Of a stretch of DNA of 64,000 nucleotides, positions 1 through 12,397 are shown piece by piece. This stretch comes from Toxotes chatareus (Eukaryota > Chordata > Actinopteri > Toxotidae): assembly GCA_016801885.1 (NCBI GenBank), contig CM028888.1, positions 2,588,501 to 2,652,500 of the forward strand, written 5' to 3'. Numbering within the stretch: the first letter of the stretch is position 1; every line of letters starts with the position of its first letter. The position numbers and the translations under genes were made by a program. Under the pieces are notes generated by a model. It had not been told where the DNA came from. It did no database searches and saw nothing but the letters and a program-made list of their open reading frames with translations.

Positions 1-1129
1 TGGGTAGTAGAGCAGCTGTGAAACTGATGTATATTCTTATAAAAATGGCCAGCATTATTACTGCAGTTGCATCATTGTCCCCTGATGATCAGCTGATGTA
101 TTACATTATTTTATATTTCCAGCCAACGGTAGTTACTAGTAGTTCACTAATGAAAACACATAGCAGTCATGTAGGCAACAGGAGTAATATTAAGTTAAAT
201 GTAGGTGAGACCCCTCTTCATCTGTCTGTCCCTAATCTGGGTCCTGGCTATTTGACAGGGCAGTGACTACCACTTGGAAGCAGGAATGTGAGGTATGACG
301 GAGGGGAGGATGATGGGGTGATGGAGGAGGAGGTTTTTGGTATCAGACAACTTTTCTTTTATCCTCTGGATTGCTTCCATTCTCCTCCAGAATTATTGCT
401 GGCTTTATTTGTTTCTATTAACAGTGGACGGGGTGGAGCTGAGCCATGTCACAGCCACGTTATCAACCATCTGCAGCGCATTAATCTTACAAAATAAACA
501 GTAGCTGGTGCTGCTGCTGCAGATGTTTCCACAGCGTTGTTCAAATCCTGATCAACTGATCATCTGGATCACATTAACATATTTTTACTTAGTGCTGTAC
601 CATGAGAGTTTGACATGAAATGCTCCAGTGGAGATGGTACACCAAACCCTGTCAGTGATGGAGCTACATGTTACTCATTGATAGTTTTCCTGGCTTGTAA
701 ATAAGTTAATTTGCACAGCTGTGGTCGTGTTTTGGTGTTAGATGGTGTTTGGTGAAGAAGTTCTTCACAGAAGGGAAAGAGGCCATTACCATTATGGTAA
801 TTATAACGATAAATAGACCAAAGTGCACCTCATCTCCTAGACAGGTGTAGCTCATCAATTTGAACAGCCTCAAAACACGGGACACACCTCAGTGATCATG
901 AATTAGTTGGCTCAATCGGTCTGTTTACATGATAGTGAGTTCACCTTGGATTGTAAACAGGTTCATGCTCCCACACTGTTAACTGAAAGGCATGGTAGGA
1001 AATTTGGGAAATCACTGGGATCATTTGGGAAGTGCAGACTGAGAGTTCAGGGTTGTAGTGAATTCATTAAACATGTTGAATTCCTCTCCTTCCTTCCTCC
1101 TAACTTCTCTCTCCTGGTTTTCTCTTCAG
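1..1129 (+). other. klf5: klf5 intron 1 (3' part)
   Basis: This is non-coding sequence ahead of the first visible klf5 exon. It ends in a pyrimidine-rich tract (about 1081-1127) and an AG at 1128-1129, a good splice acceptor. The first coding exon of the gene, which in mammals encodes roughly the N-terminal 85-90 residues, is not in this window. No other gene or recognisable repeat was seen in this stretch. Confidence 0.7.
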
Positions 1130-2057
1130 ACTCGGCTAGAGTTGGACAAATACCTCCCCCAGGTCAACAGTCCTCTCTTGTGTCCCTCGACCGACACTGG
1201 TGACAAAAAGTACAGACGAGAGAGTGCCTCTGTCGTGGACGAGTACTTCTCAGAGGACAAATCTGCCACCCCTTACAGCCTCAACATCAACCTCATCCTT
1301 CCCAACACCACTCACCTCCGCACAGGCCTCTACAGGTCCAACACCAAGACCCTCACGCCCCAGCAGATCAAGACAGAACCCGGACTGGAGGTGCCCTGCT
1401 CCATCCCCACCACCACCACCCAGGCCTTGCCAGACTTTACCTCCGTCTTCAGCGTGCCGCCTGTAGTCAACAACGTTTTCATCAAACCAGACATGAGCTC
1501 TGGAGAAGTGGTCAGTGTGGCCGCAGGATCTCAGCAGCAACCAAATTTGGACACAGACCTTCACATCGGACCCCCAGCCCCCCAGCCGCAGGTCTACCAC
1601 ATGCCCATCACTAGCTGCGCTGACCTCACCATGACTCTGTCGCACACCAGCCCTTCGACTCATGGCTCTCCAAACAGCAGGACCATGCTGAACATCGGAA
1701 ACGTCGCGCTGCCGACGACCAACAGTAACTACGTGATGGCAGAGCAACAACTGCCGCAGCACCACGGTTACTACCAGGCGACTCCCAATTCATCCCAGCA
1801 CACAGCGCCCCACAGTCTGCCACCCTCACCCCCTAACTCCCAGCCAGGGAGCCCAGATGGACAGCCAGAGCTGCTCAGCTTAGCGTCCCAACCTCCGCCT
1901 CCGTACCAGCAGCGTCTGGGAGGACTAAAGGTGACAGGGTTGTCCTCTCATGCCATGCTGATGACACATGGCCAGGGCGTCCTGACAGGTCCCAAATATA
2001 ACAGGCGGAACAACCCAGAGCTGGAGAAGAGGAGGATCCACTTCTGTGACTACCCAG
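1130..2057 (+). CDS. klf5: Krueppel-like factor 5 (KLF5 family), exon 2: regulatory region and start of zinc finger 1
   Basis: KLF5 is a nuclear transcription factor that binds CACCC/GC boxes and mostly activates genes of proliferation and epithelial or smooth-muscle identity. This exon encodes 309 residues plus one base (phase 1 donor, GT at 2058). KLF5 hallmarks are visible: KKYRRESASVVDEYF near 1205, THLRTGLYRS, ALPDFTSVF, a SUMO-type IKTEP site (1367-1378), the proline-rich PPSPPNSQPGSPD block (1820-1858), a PPPPY motif (1892-1906, the type bound by WW-domain ubiquitin ligases), and KYNRRNNPELEKRRIHFCDYPG, which starts finger 1. The start is set by the acceptor AG at 1128-1129; an in-frame upstream ATG at 1058 lies in the intron and is not the start. 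Exon 1 is missing from the window. Whether this is klf5a, klf5b or the third teleost gene (klf5l) cannot be settled from sequence alone; its neighbour KLF8 favours klf5l. Confidence 0.95.
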
Positions 2058-2119
2058 GTCTGTGGTTTATTTAAAACATTTCACAGTAAAACTCCTTCGG
2101 CTTAATTTAATAATGTTAT

Positions 2120-2299
2120 AGATAGATAGAGATACTTTATTAATCCCCATGGGAAAATTCATTTGTAGCAGCAGTAACAAGGAGACAATAAATACACTCT
2201 ATAAAGGAAAAAATAAATTTGTAAAGAAATGCAATATATACAGGAGGGGGTCTTATATACACATACAGACACACACACACACATAGCAGCAGACAATTG

Positions 2300-2387
<88 letters not shown>

Positions 2388-2640
2388 CACACGTGCATAT
2401 ATACATATACAATATATATATAACAGATATATACAGTTAATGTAACTGATATTTATAGCGCACCCTAGATGATGCATTAGTCCAGGTTTGTGAGCACAGA
2501 CACAGATGTGTTATAGTGTCTGATGGCGGATGGCAGGAATGACTTCCTGTACCGTTCCTTAGAGCTATTCCATAGAGTGTAAGAACAGTTCTCCACTGGG
2601 GCCAAAAATCTTTTCTGCTAGTCACTGATGTGACAAAAAC
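2120..2640 (+). repeat. Teleost interspersed repeat (retroelement-like, class uncertain)
   Basis: The block opens with tagatagata and the signature ACTTTATTAATCCCC followed by GGAAAATTC, a signature very common in fish repeats. After a microsatellite it continues with 'gtctgatggcggatggcagg', 'gacttcctgtaccgttcctt', again typical of the same repeat. A related copy lies at 4245-4545. The exact class (LINE tail or SINE) is not determined by reading. Confidence 0.6.
2264..2385. repeat. Compound (AC)n/(AT)n/(AC)n microsatellite
   Basis: A short (AC)n run at about 2267-2283 is followed by uninterrupted (AT)n at about 2303-2345 and (AC)n at about 2350-2381. It is embedded in the interspersed repeat of klf5 intron 2. 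Confidence 0.95.
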
Positions 2641-3436
2641 AAGCTGACTTGTACCGAAATTATCTGAATTCACTGGCAGCATTTTGCAGACTTAGTTTTT
2701 TATCTTTTGTTTACTCTCCTGCAACATGGCACAACATGGTGACACTACAATCTGGACTGTACTCTGCGTGCAGTGAGCACAGCATGTAAAACAGATGAGG
2801 CAACATATACCACAGTATGATCACGAACACTCATATGCACACAAACACGCACAGTCAGCTGCTCGAACCCTGCAGGATTTTCTGGGTTTGATACACAAAT
2901 AACTAAAGAAAACATGTTTCAACATAACCACTCTACCAAGTTGGTTTAAATTGTTGTCTGCTAGTGTGACTGTTGTATAAATAAACTCCATTCCCTAAAG
3001 CAATAGCACACATGCAAATCTCTCAGTAGTGCACTGCCTCTTTCTCACACGCTTAAACACGCGTACATCAATACAGGAAAAACAATTGTCCAGAAACAGC
3101 ATACAGCCAGCAAACTTCATAACACACTGCAACAACTTTCATCTCTGTTCAACAGGTCAAATATTCTCATATTAGACCTGTTTTAAAACAACAAGCTTTG
3201 GTGCCACAAAACAATTTGTTTGTCTGATATTCTCCCAATTAAGTTCCTGTTTTGCAAATATGTTGAAGTTTTCCTCATGTTGGTCCACATGTCATTTTCA
3301 CTGGCTCACAGTGAAAGATAACTAAATATTTTTTTTTCCCTTGTATCACACACTTTATGGCCACGTTAAAGGTTTTTGGCAGGTGAGCACTTATCGTTGT
3401 CAGTCTGTCTCACGATCTTTTGTGATTTCTTTACAG

Positions 3437-3496
3437 GCTGCACCAAAGTTTACACAAAGAGCTCTCATCTGAAGGCACACCAAAGGACACACACAG
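3437..3496 (+). CDS. klf5: klf5 exon 3: most of zinc finger 1
   Basis: This 60-nt exon encodes CTKVYTKSSHLKAHQRTHT and one base of the linker glycine. The residues include the second cysteine and both histidines (HLKAH...H) of finger 1. The acceptor is ctttacag at 3429-3436 and the donor cag/gtgagg at 3497. Both junctions are phase 1, so it joins exon 2 (…CDYPG) and exon 4 (…GEKPY) in frame. The 60-nt length and position match what I recall of mammalian KLF5. The linker intron after HTG is at the same codon position as in the convergent KLF8 gene. Confidence 0.96.
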
Positions 3497-4244
3497 GTGA
3501 GGAAGCTGTTGTCTGTGGCTTTAACATGAAGTGTGTGTGCTCCACAGAGCTGCAGCACGGTCCAGAGAAATCCATCACCCTGTTTTATTGGCCTCGCACA
3601 AATTCACCTGCGTGCTGCTGTCGAGCTTTCAGTCTCCAAACTAATCCTTGCATTCAAACCAGCGACAATCCTGTCACGATCTCACCTCTGTTGCCATTAA
3701 GCTCTGAGTTCAGTTGGCTTATTTATTTATTTGCACATTGCATATTCTGTCAAATCGCCAGTTTCGATATACACCCAGTAACTATAATAGAGATGAACAC
3801 AGAGAAGAGGAAGAACAACACAGAGGCAATGTTAGTTTGCTTAAGCTTTTTGTTTTTTTTCTCCGCCATGTTTATACGTGCTCATACCTGTCCTCCGAGC
3901 TTCCTCAGAGAGAGAGAACAAAAAACAGGGAGGGAGGAGGGGAGGATGAAGGATGGGGGGGGGGCAGGGAATACACGCTGTTAAAATAAAGGCCAAACCA
4001 GTTACTCCTGCTTTTCAGTCCCTTTTCAGAAGATGGAAGAGGAGGAAGGTGGGGAGTTTGCAGAGTGGGGGGAAGGCTGGTTTCCATGTATTGCCCTTCT
4101 GTAAGATGAAACCTGTGGATTCTCAACAGCCTCAGACCTGGATTTTTGAGATTCACTCATGTGATTAGCGCCGCAGTGTGAAAACAATGACGGGGAGAAA
4201 CAGCGAACACGTGAATGAATGCACACATAGAAGCAGATCTCTCC

Positions 4245-4545
4245 ATGGTCATAAATAGATAAGATGAAATTTTATGGATCCCAGTGGGGAAGTTGGGTTG
4301 TTGCAGCAGCTTAGTGCAGCAGCTTAGTGCAGCAGCGCAAAAAGACAAATAGACTATAAAACATTCAGTGAGAATGGTAAACAAAACAATGCAATAAAGC
4401 AGCAAGAGAACAGAGAAATTAGGGAGTAGGTTTTTGAATCTTCCAACACAAATGGAAACTGAAAGGGTATGGATAAATGTATGGATCATACTGGAGGTAT
4501 TCCATACAGTACATCGTGCAGCAGCCTGTAGAGTATAACGTGGTC
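4245..4545 (+). repeat. Second copy of the fish interspersed repeat
   Basis: The block carries 'gatgaaattttatggatccc', a diverged form of the ACTTTATTGATCCC signature, then 'ggttgttgcagcagcttag', typical of the same fish repeat. It is in the same orientation as the copy in intron 2. It includes a small tandem duplication of a 13-base unit (cagcagcttagtg) at about 4305-4337. Confidence 0.5.
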
Positions 4546-4980
4546 AGGTCTTTTTGGCTTTTGACCCCTCAAAACAAAGCTATGTCCCAGTGTCACTCGT
4601 CACAGGTTGATCCTTATCAGACTGCTTTATTTGAATCTTTTTACGACCCTGATGAGGTCAAATTATTCAGTTATTCACAGCTAACCACTGCAGCGAGACA
4701 CACTTAAAGTCACCCCAGAAGTGCTGACAGCCAAGTAGCTGAGCATTTGCATGTTCTGGTCACACTTTGAACCTTACCAGCAAACTTAACTCACGATCTG
4801 GCAATACGAGGCCTGCCCAGCCTTGTTTCACATTCAGTTGATGATGACTCATGAGCTGAGCATGTAAAGAAACATTGGGCTGACAATAGGAAATACTCCA
4901 CGCAAATAAAGCAAAGTTAACAAAACCCTAACCTTCAGTCCTGTTCTGCGTCTTCTAGCTTTATTATCATGGTTCAAATT

Positions 4981-5018
4981 GATGATGAATGATGATGATG
5001 ATGATGATGATGATAATG
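4981..5018. repeat. (GAT)n microsatellite
   Basis: An imperfect run of GAT/ATG trinucleotides with an ATGA interruption, in klf5 intron 3. Confidence 0.9.
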
Positions 5019-8000
5019 AATCATCATATCCCAGCTCACTGTTGATTCGGTTATTCTGGATCCTTTTTAATCTGTATCCACTGTATGTACTTCCTCTTAG
5101 ACATTTTTTTTTCCACTGTTGCAGGTGACATGCAACTTTATTTTTACCAAAACAGTCTCACCGGGCTCACTGACCTCATCTTAAATTCATAATCAGTTGG
5201 ATGCTTTACATTAAACCCAGTGCCCTAAAAGAAGTTATATTTTACTCCAGAGTTACCTTCTGAAAGTTATTCATGCTTTATCTTTTGCATCACTGATTAA
5301 TGCAGCTCTCTGTTTGCTTACTTGAGTGGTAAAGCCTATTCACACCTCCAGCTCATACCGAATACTGCAGCCAGTCTTCTGTCCAAAGCAAATGTTGAAG
5401 ATAACATAACCCACATGATGCCCTCTTTACATCGGCTGCCAATTGACTTTTAAGATTTTATTATCTTTATTTTTATTATTAATTCTCACATAGCGTCTTA
5501 ACCTGACCAGGTCAATACTTATACTTCATAACGTTTCATGGAGAAATATTGTGCTTTAATACTTATTTTTTAACACAGACACACTGCTTTATTATTAATC
5601 TCTAGTGATTAAAATAGCTAAAACTGGCTGCACACTGATAAATTACATCCCATCTATGATCAAACGACATGACGACATGGGAGCTGTTGATGTGCGTGTT
5701 GCTGAAGTCCATCACTATCTGTGGTCATTGACAACTCTGTTATCATAACAATCTGCCCTCCCACTGGTGGTGGTGGTGGGGGGGGGGGGCAGCCTTGACC
5801 ATGGCCCCAGCAGCATTTGAGCTCTGCACATTGACTTTTGTAAGTGTGTTACTGTGTGTACGTGTGTGTTTGTACATCTGTGTATGTAAAGAGTAGAGTG
5901 CTATCAGCCTGATTAGGGAACCCTCCAGCCCTCTTCACAAACACTAACTGAGCTGATAAAGCTGAGAGGTCCACAAAGAGTTTATGGGCATCCTGGAAAG
6001 CCTAAGAGTGTTTGCTCTTTGACTCAGTAACACCAGGCAGCGATGGTTATAAAGTGGTATTACACTACTAATATATTACACTAGACTGGCCATTTGTCCC
6101 ACGTCATCCACCTTCACAGTACAAGATTCAAAGAAATCTGCGGAGACAAATTTATTTCATTCTCTTTGAGTGGATCCTCTTTGATTGTTAATTTCAGAGG
6201 CGCAGCTCATTTTTCATGCAGCAGGTTCAAGGTGTCAGAGAGACTCGAAGCCTCCTATAGAGTAAATATATATGTTCCTTAAAGTACACAGCAGCCTGAC
6301 AGAGGCTTTTAGTCCCGGAGTGATTGATGTGTTGTTGCTGTTACACTGCCTGTACTTTTCTTAGTGTGTGCATTGTTGTGTTTGTGTGGCTGAGACTGAG
6401 TGTTTGTCCGTTATGATTTATGATGTGTTCATACACACATGTACTCATTTGTGTGTGTGTGTTAAAGAGAAGAATAATAGTTTGGCCGTTTCTAATCAGC
6501 CACCTGATCAAACAGCTGCTGTCTGTCGTGTTTCAGTGCCTGTAAAGGCTTTTGAGCACTGATGCATTTTTAGTTTTAAAGACGTCGACGTTTTCAGAGG
6601 GAGATGAGTAGAGAAAATAAACAGAGTCAAATAAAGAGTCTGCTGATGCTATTGTTTTGACTTTATTTCAATAAAACTCAACTTGCCTCCTTTTTTATTA
6701 GTTGATTCTCCTATTATTGTTAATAATAAAACAAATATTGTGGGGTGGGCGACAGTGGGAACTTTTTGTGGCATCTGAACAGGTGGCATGCCAGAAAACG
6801 TTTTAAGAACCACTGATTTAATGAAAAGAAATCAGTTGGAAGGTTTTCCTTTTAGCGCTGCTGAAAATCAGAATCAGCTTTTCGACTCAACTAACGAAGG
6901 ACCAGTATTATGAATCTTGGAGATGGTCTTAGGAAAAAGTTCTCCCTAAATCTCCCTAAAACTTTGTCGTCCTCTAGATGAGAAGAAAATGAAAACATGT
7001 TAGGATGGATTGTGGGGTAGGTCTTCACCTGACCTTTTGGCAGCTTGTTTGTTCTGTGTGTGTGTATGCGTCGTATTTCGCCAGCCTGTTTGCCAGCCCT
7101 CGAGGATATTAGTCTGAGAGAGGCGGCTGTGCTTTTGACCCCAACAGCGCCGCTATAGAGCAAAACCAAACACACCTGCTTCAACCTTTTATATGGAGAC
7201 ATTTGTACTCCACCTTTACACACACACACATCAAGAGCGGTTAACTCTAGAAACAGGATATTGTCCAAATAGAAGGCTGGAGTGCTTCTGAGCCTCTGAT
7301 GTGGGGGTTTAGGTGCTTGTTGGATTAAAAGACTTATCAGGTTTAATGGTGTGGGGATAGAGGAGAGCCATGGTTCTCCAAAAACGCTGTTAAAAGCCAT
7401 TATCGTGTTTACAACTGAACTTGTAGCCACCTTGTTTTAAAGGGTTATTGGACGTTTGAGGATGGACTATTTCAGCAAAAGTACAATTTCATTTTATTGT
7501 CACCTGTTTCCCCCGGTGCTCTTTGGACACCCTCACTCTGCTAATGGCTGTCAGTAGGTGACTGATGGCCAATAGCTGAAGCTATCTAATCAGCACAAAC
7601 GGGGCCTGTGCTGGTAATGAGCACTTAATGACCCTAACGGCCAAAGACAGTCACGCTCCCTCGACACTGGCTCTTAGAAGAGTCTGCTCAAGGATTTTCA
7701 TCCAAGGACACAACTTAGAAATGACATATTGTGGCATTAAACATCTACAGGATAGCTGTGTGTTTGCGTTGTGTTTCTTTTTTTTTTGTCATGTTAAGAC
7801 TGGAAGAATGGAAGCATACTTCTTGGAAAAGGTACAGGACACTAAACAAACATTACAAGACAAAAACCAAGAGGGACTCTAAATGTTGAATAAACCAATG
7901 ATTAGTACAGACTGGATCCTTTATGTACTGGAATGATTCACTTTCAGATTTTTTTTTTCTACTAAAAACAAATAAACCAACATGAACTCTTTATTTCGGG

Positions 8001-9177
8001 CTCCAGAAAGTACAAAACCACAGTCTGAGGAATCTGACTTCAGCAGAGTTGTATTGTTCAGTTGTTATCTCCTTCTCAGCTTTGTTTGTGCTCATGTCTC
8101 ACATTGATTCCCAGACATTAATTTCCACCCCGGCTATGAAAGATGACATTTTTTTTTCCTGTTGTGTACATACCAGCCTATTCAACGCAGCTCCTTCTCT
8201 TTGTTGATGATTAGCTCACTGTTCTGCAATAGCACGTTGTGGCACAGCAGAGAAATGTCAATGTTTGGGTGGGGTAGGGAAGGGTAGGGTAAGTGTTGTG
8301 TTAAATGTACTCATTATTCTTCTGTGCTTTGAATTCCTATTTTCCATGTTCTCTCACATTGTACCCTGTTATCCAAAACCACCTTATAATTATAAAACAA
8401 TGGGACATGTTTTATTTCATAGATGATCAACAGCTCAGATGCAGTAAGCAAAGGTTTCTATGATTTTTCTCTCCCTTTCACTCACTTCACACACCCTGTC
8501 GGATTATGGCAAAAGTAACTATAAATAAAGGTGTGTCAGTTATCATTACATTAACCAAGTGAGCTGTGATGGTATACACACACACACACACAGAGCGGTT
8601 ACTGCTGTCAGCTCCTCACAAACTAAACTTCTCAAGATCTCAACTTTCTCACTCTTTTCCTCCATCAAGGGAAATTCCCCTATGATTTTTATTGTACGTA
8701 TTAACAGCTCGAAACAACCTCAAAATCACAAGGATTTTGTGATTCTGATGTAAGAAATATATCAGTTATAATGTTTTAGTGGTATTAAAATCACCCTCTG
8801 TGCCAAAAAACATCTAATTTAGAGGACAAACAAGTAAACGAGGAAAAGGATCATTTGATCTTGATCATGGCTGGTGTTCAAAATGTTCTGTATGACAGGA
8901 AATAAAAGTGACACACTGGTAACTGACGAATTTAACGTAACACAAAAGTTTCCAGTTGTGTTGTTATTGTAAATCGATATAAACTGGAAGGAATTAATGT
9001 AAAAGCCCATGGAAAAATAATGGCTTTTTGTTGTTACTTAAAAAAATTAAAAAACAAGAACAAATATAAACATAATAAGGAAAAAAACACAAAAAATATA
9101 TTACAAAACATTATAACTATAAGGGAATGTTCTGTGTATTGCTAACATGTCTGTCCTCTCCTCTGTTTGTCCTCCAG

Positions 9178-9356
9178 GGGAGAAGCCGTACCGTTGTTCG
9201 TGGGAGAACTGCGACTGGCGTTTCGCGCGATCGGACGAGCTCACCCGACACTACCGGAAACACACAGGGGCCAAACCCTTCAAGTGCGTCGCCTGCAGTC
9301 GCTGCTTCTCACGCTCCGACCACCTGGCCCTGCACATGAAGCGTCACCAGAACTAA
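9178..9356 (+). CDS. klf5: klf5 terminal exon: zinc fingers 2 and 3 and stop
   Basis: The exon starts after cctccag (9171-9177), completes the linker glycine, and reads GEKPYRCSWENCDWRF and onward. Finger 2 is C-x4-C with WRFARSDELTRHYRKH. The linker is TGAKPF. Finger 3 is C-x2-C with CFSRSDHLALHMKRH, and the protein ends MKRHQN with TAA at 9354-9356. The MKRHQN ending and the finger residues RSDEL/RSDHL identify KLF5 rather than other KLFs. The three visible exons give 388 residues, so with a usual exon 1 the protein would be near the 457 residues of human KLF5. Other frames over this exon are shadows. Confidence 0.97.
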
Positions 9357-11899
9357 CACAGACGTTCCTGTATATATGAACGCACACAATCACAAAAAAA
9401 AAAAAACATGACAGCCACCTGAACCTAGCAGCTTTAACCATGAACAGATACAGAACCAAAATCATCCCTGTGCACCTGTGTTTATTCTGGAGCTCCATGC
9501 TAACATTAGCTGAGTGACAGTAGGCATCTAGCAATATCCAAAGTAGGACAAAAAAAAATTACCCCCACAGATCCATCTGTGGATGGATGTGAGGAAGATG
9601 GAGTGAGCTGTCCTTATACTTTATGATCTCCTGGTGAAATTCCTCTCCTGTCAGGTGGAAAGAGGCCATATCTAGGTGTATCAGAGGAGTCACCTGGTGG
9701 TTTATATCTTCCACAAGTCAACAGGGGAGTGTGGTCAAAGGTGAGAATGGAAAAGGAAAAAAAATCAAGGCGAACTGGCCCGTAATGTGATTAGCTACTC
9801 TGTTTTTCAATCAGCATCACCTTTTATGGAAACAAGCAAAGTGAGTCCAGGTATTTGCGAACGTAACTGCCAAGCACAGCTGCATAGCATGCAAAATTTT
9901 AGGGCTTCTCCAGGTTCTCATTTTCTCATCTCTGAGATAATGCTGATCACCTGCTATCAGTCAACATGGTGTTTGCTGAGGTCTTAACACCAGAGCTAAT
10001 GATCTACCAGGGACTCAGAGATGATTTTGGTGAACTGTTGAGGTATGTTGATTTAAAACACGTACTAGCCCAACTCTTGTAAACACTTGATACATATACA
10101 TTCACACGCACTTCATGCATTACTTACTACAAATATTACAGTCATAAGAGCTGTGGTGTCAGGCTCCTACGATGGATTTGGAACTCCTCATTACATCCTG
10201 GACAGACTTTATTCTTCTTTAAACAACAAAACAAACTATTTGTTTTCCTACAAATCTGCTGCCAAAATCTTCATCATCAATACTGTCGCCATCTTTTATC
10301 ATTTTGAGGTATGAACTTTCAATGAGAGGTGGAAACGCTTCTGTAAATATTTGTTTATATGTGTGCATAAGTGTGTCTGAGAATACAATGAATGTATTGG
10401 GATTTATACTTGACTTTTTTTTTTTTTTTTTTTTTTACATTGAATGTTAATATGAGTAATATTCCATGTCGTAACTTCCTTGTGATAAAAATCTCCTTTT
10501 GAGGGCCCCAAAAATAAAAAAGTAAACAAATAATCAACAGACAAAAATCAGAGAACTCTCCATGGAAAAGTTAACAATCACCCTGTAATGCCAGTTTCAG
10601 CACAAGTAATACCTGTCAAGCTCAGAGTATGGAGCAATTTGCCAATGTTTGTATCCATGACATTACCCGTTGCTATAGTGACCCGCCTCCTTTGATGACG
10701 GTTTGCAGTTTGCTTGCAGTTTCTATTCAGCTTCAGTTTTTTATTGCCACGTCTCTCCTGCATTTGTTCAAAAGTTCCGCTTCAGAAAGGCAGAGATGGG
10801 TGGATAGACCTCTTATGTAATCAGTCCTGATTGTTCTGATGCAGTGTAGTGCTGCAGTGAAGCAGTTGGAAAGTCAGTCCTGTTAGCCGGACGAACGGCA
10901 GGTTAACGCTGACTTGATTGCGTGACATTAATTGTCAGCTGTGACCTCTGCATTCTTTTGGGTTGTTTTTTTTGTTTTGTTTTTTGTTTTTTTTAAGTCT
11001 TCTCTTCCGGCTCTGAATGCCCACACATTTTTGTGCAGTGGTGTAGCTGTGACACTTGCCAACAACAGGAATTACAAGGGGAAAAAATGTTGCACGGCCC
11101 AAATGAAAAGTTTGAATCCGTGAACTGAAATAGTTATTATCTGAGGAAAATGCCTCCAAGGAACAGATTGAGAAACTGTCAGAATTTTATTTTTATTATA
11201 TTGACTGACTGAATAATGAAGTTTATAGCTGAGAGAAACTGACAATACAACTGCAAAGCAATGCAAACATGACACTTAGAATAATAACTGAAATTTTAAC
11301 ATCTTCCTGTGGAGCATGTTTCCACAAAACTCCCACAGATTTGAGAGAGTTTGTGTCTCCACTGATCACAGGTGGTGAAATACTTGATCTTCATGGCAGT
11401 GAATTGTGGTTTAATATTTGAATGTGAATTCATTCATTCATTTTACCAGTCAGCTGAGACAATGGGACACAAACCACGATTTGAACTGAATCTTTGATGT
11501 TGAAGTCACGCCCACGTCTGATCTCACCTGCTCTCATCTTGCCTTTAGATTTCACTATATTCTGTTTTCTTTTGTCTTCTCCTGTTTTCTAGCACTTTGC
11601 TGTGAGTGAAAATATTAAAATAACATATGACGTGTTGCCCCAGTAACACAAACAAAGGTAAATATTTAGGAACAAAACTGTTTGTGTTAGTGAGGTCATG
11701 TCTGGAGATTTCCAGGACGTCTTTTACGTCATCAAGCCCCCTCATGGAACTGGCTTGTGTTTCACCTCTCATTAACAGTCACAGGAACATCTTTTATGTC
11801 AGTTTGGTTGATTTTATTGTCATTGCAACCTGATCCTGTTTATTCTGCACTGAGGCAGTAGGATCCACTCCTCTTGTACACGCAGGCACAAAGTACCCT

Positions 11900-12110
11900 C
11901 TTGTGCCTGCGTGGGTTCTCTCCGGGTACTCCGGCTTCCTCCCTTCCTGTGTGCGTGTGTGGTAGTCTGTCTTTGTGTGTCCGCCTTGCGATCGACTCGC
12001 GACCAGTCCAGAGTGTACCCCACCTCTCGCCCATAGTCAGCTGGGACAGGCTCCAGCTCCCCCGCGACCATGACGGATTAAGCGGTAGAAAAATGAATGA
12101 ATGAACATGC
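11900..12110 (+). repeat. Teleost interspersed repeat
   Basis: The text 'tgcctgcgtgggttctctcc', 'gggtactccggcttcctccc' and then 'gagtgtaccccacctctcgc', 'agctgggacaggctccag' is a repeat unit seen all over fish genomes. It ends in a short (AATG)n tail. Its class is not decided here. It sits in the probable 3' UTR of klf5, so it may be transcribed as part of that mRNA. Confidence 0.7.
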
Positions 12111-12397
12111 TGTTATTTCAACTCTATTGTTGTTTTATTCTTTCTTCCCAAGGAAACAAGTTCTCCTGTCTCTTTCAAGGAGGGAGCACTGACCATCCAC
12201 TGTGTACATAAGTGTAGTTGTAGTTTAGTCAGAATACTTTGTAAATATTTGGTTGGTTTTATTTCCTATTATAATATTAATTTTTTTTTTTTTTTTAAAC
12301 TAATGGGATTTTAGATTTTTAGGTTTTATGTGAATGCTTGTTTAATTTTGTTTGGTTTTGATACATTGTGTGTAAGAGAATTTATCAGTTTATGTAA

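Larger units (their letters stand above)
2058..3436 (+). other. klf5: klf5 intron 2
   Basis: This phase 1 intron has a GT donor at 2058 and an AG acceptor at 3435-3436 (ctttacag). It interrupts the glycine codon that lies between the two zinc-binding cysteines of finger 1. It contains a fish interspersed repeat (about 2120-2640) with a long AT/AC microsatellite inside it. No coding potential was seen in the rest. Confidence 0.85.
3497..9177 (+). other. klf5: klf5 intron 3
   Basis: This 5.7 kb phase 1 intron runs from gtgagg at 3497 to cctccag at 9171-9177. Contents: an interspersed repeat copy at 4245-4545, a GAT-type microsatellite near 4981-5015, a GGT/G-run at about 5767-5790, a short (AC)n at 8576-8592, and a run of A-rich sequence before the acceptor. 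Open frames inside it (for example the 179-codon one at 6891-7430 on the - strand) have no recognisable domain and are treated as chance. Confidence 0.85.

Noticed and set aside
1250..1765. 171-codon open frame on the - strand over klf5 exon 2
   Set aside because: It is a shadow of the real klf5 coding strand and has no recognisable domain.
6891..7430. 179-codon open frame on the - strand in klf5 intron 3
   Set aside because: No recognisable domain, no splice or promoter context, and ordinary composition; it looks like a chance frame.
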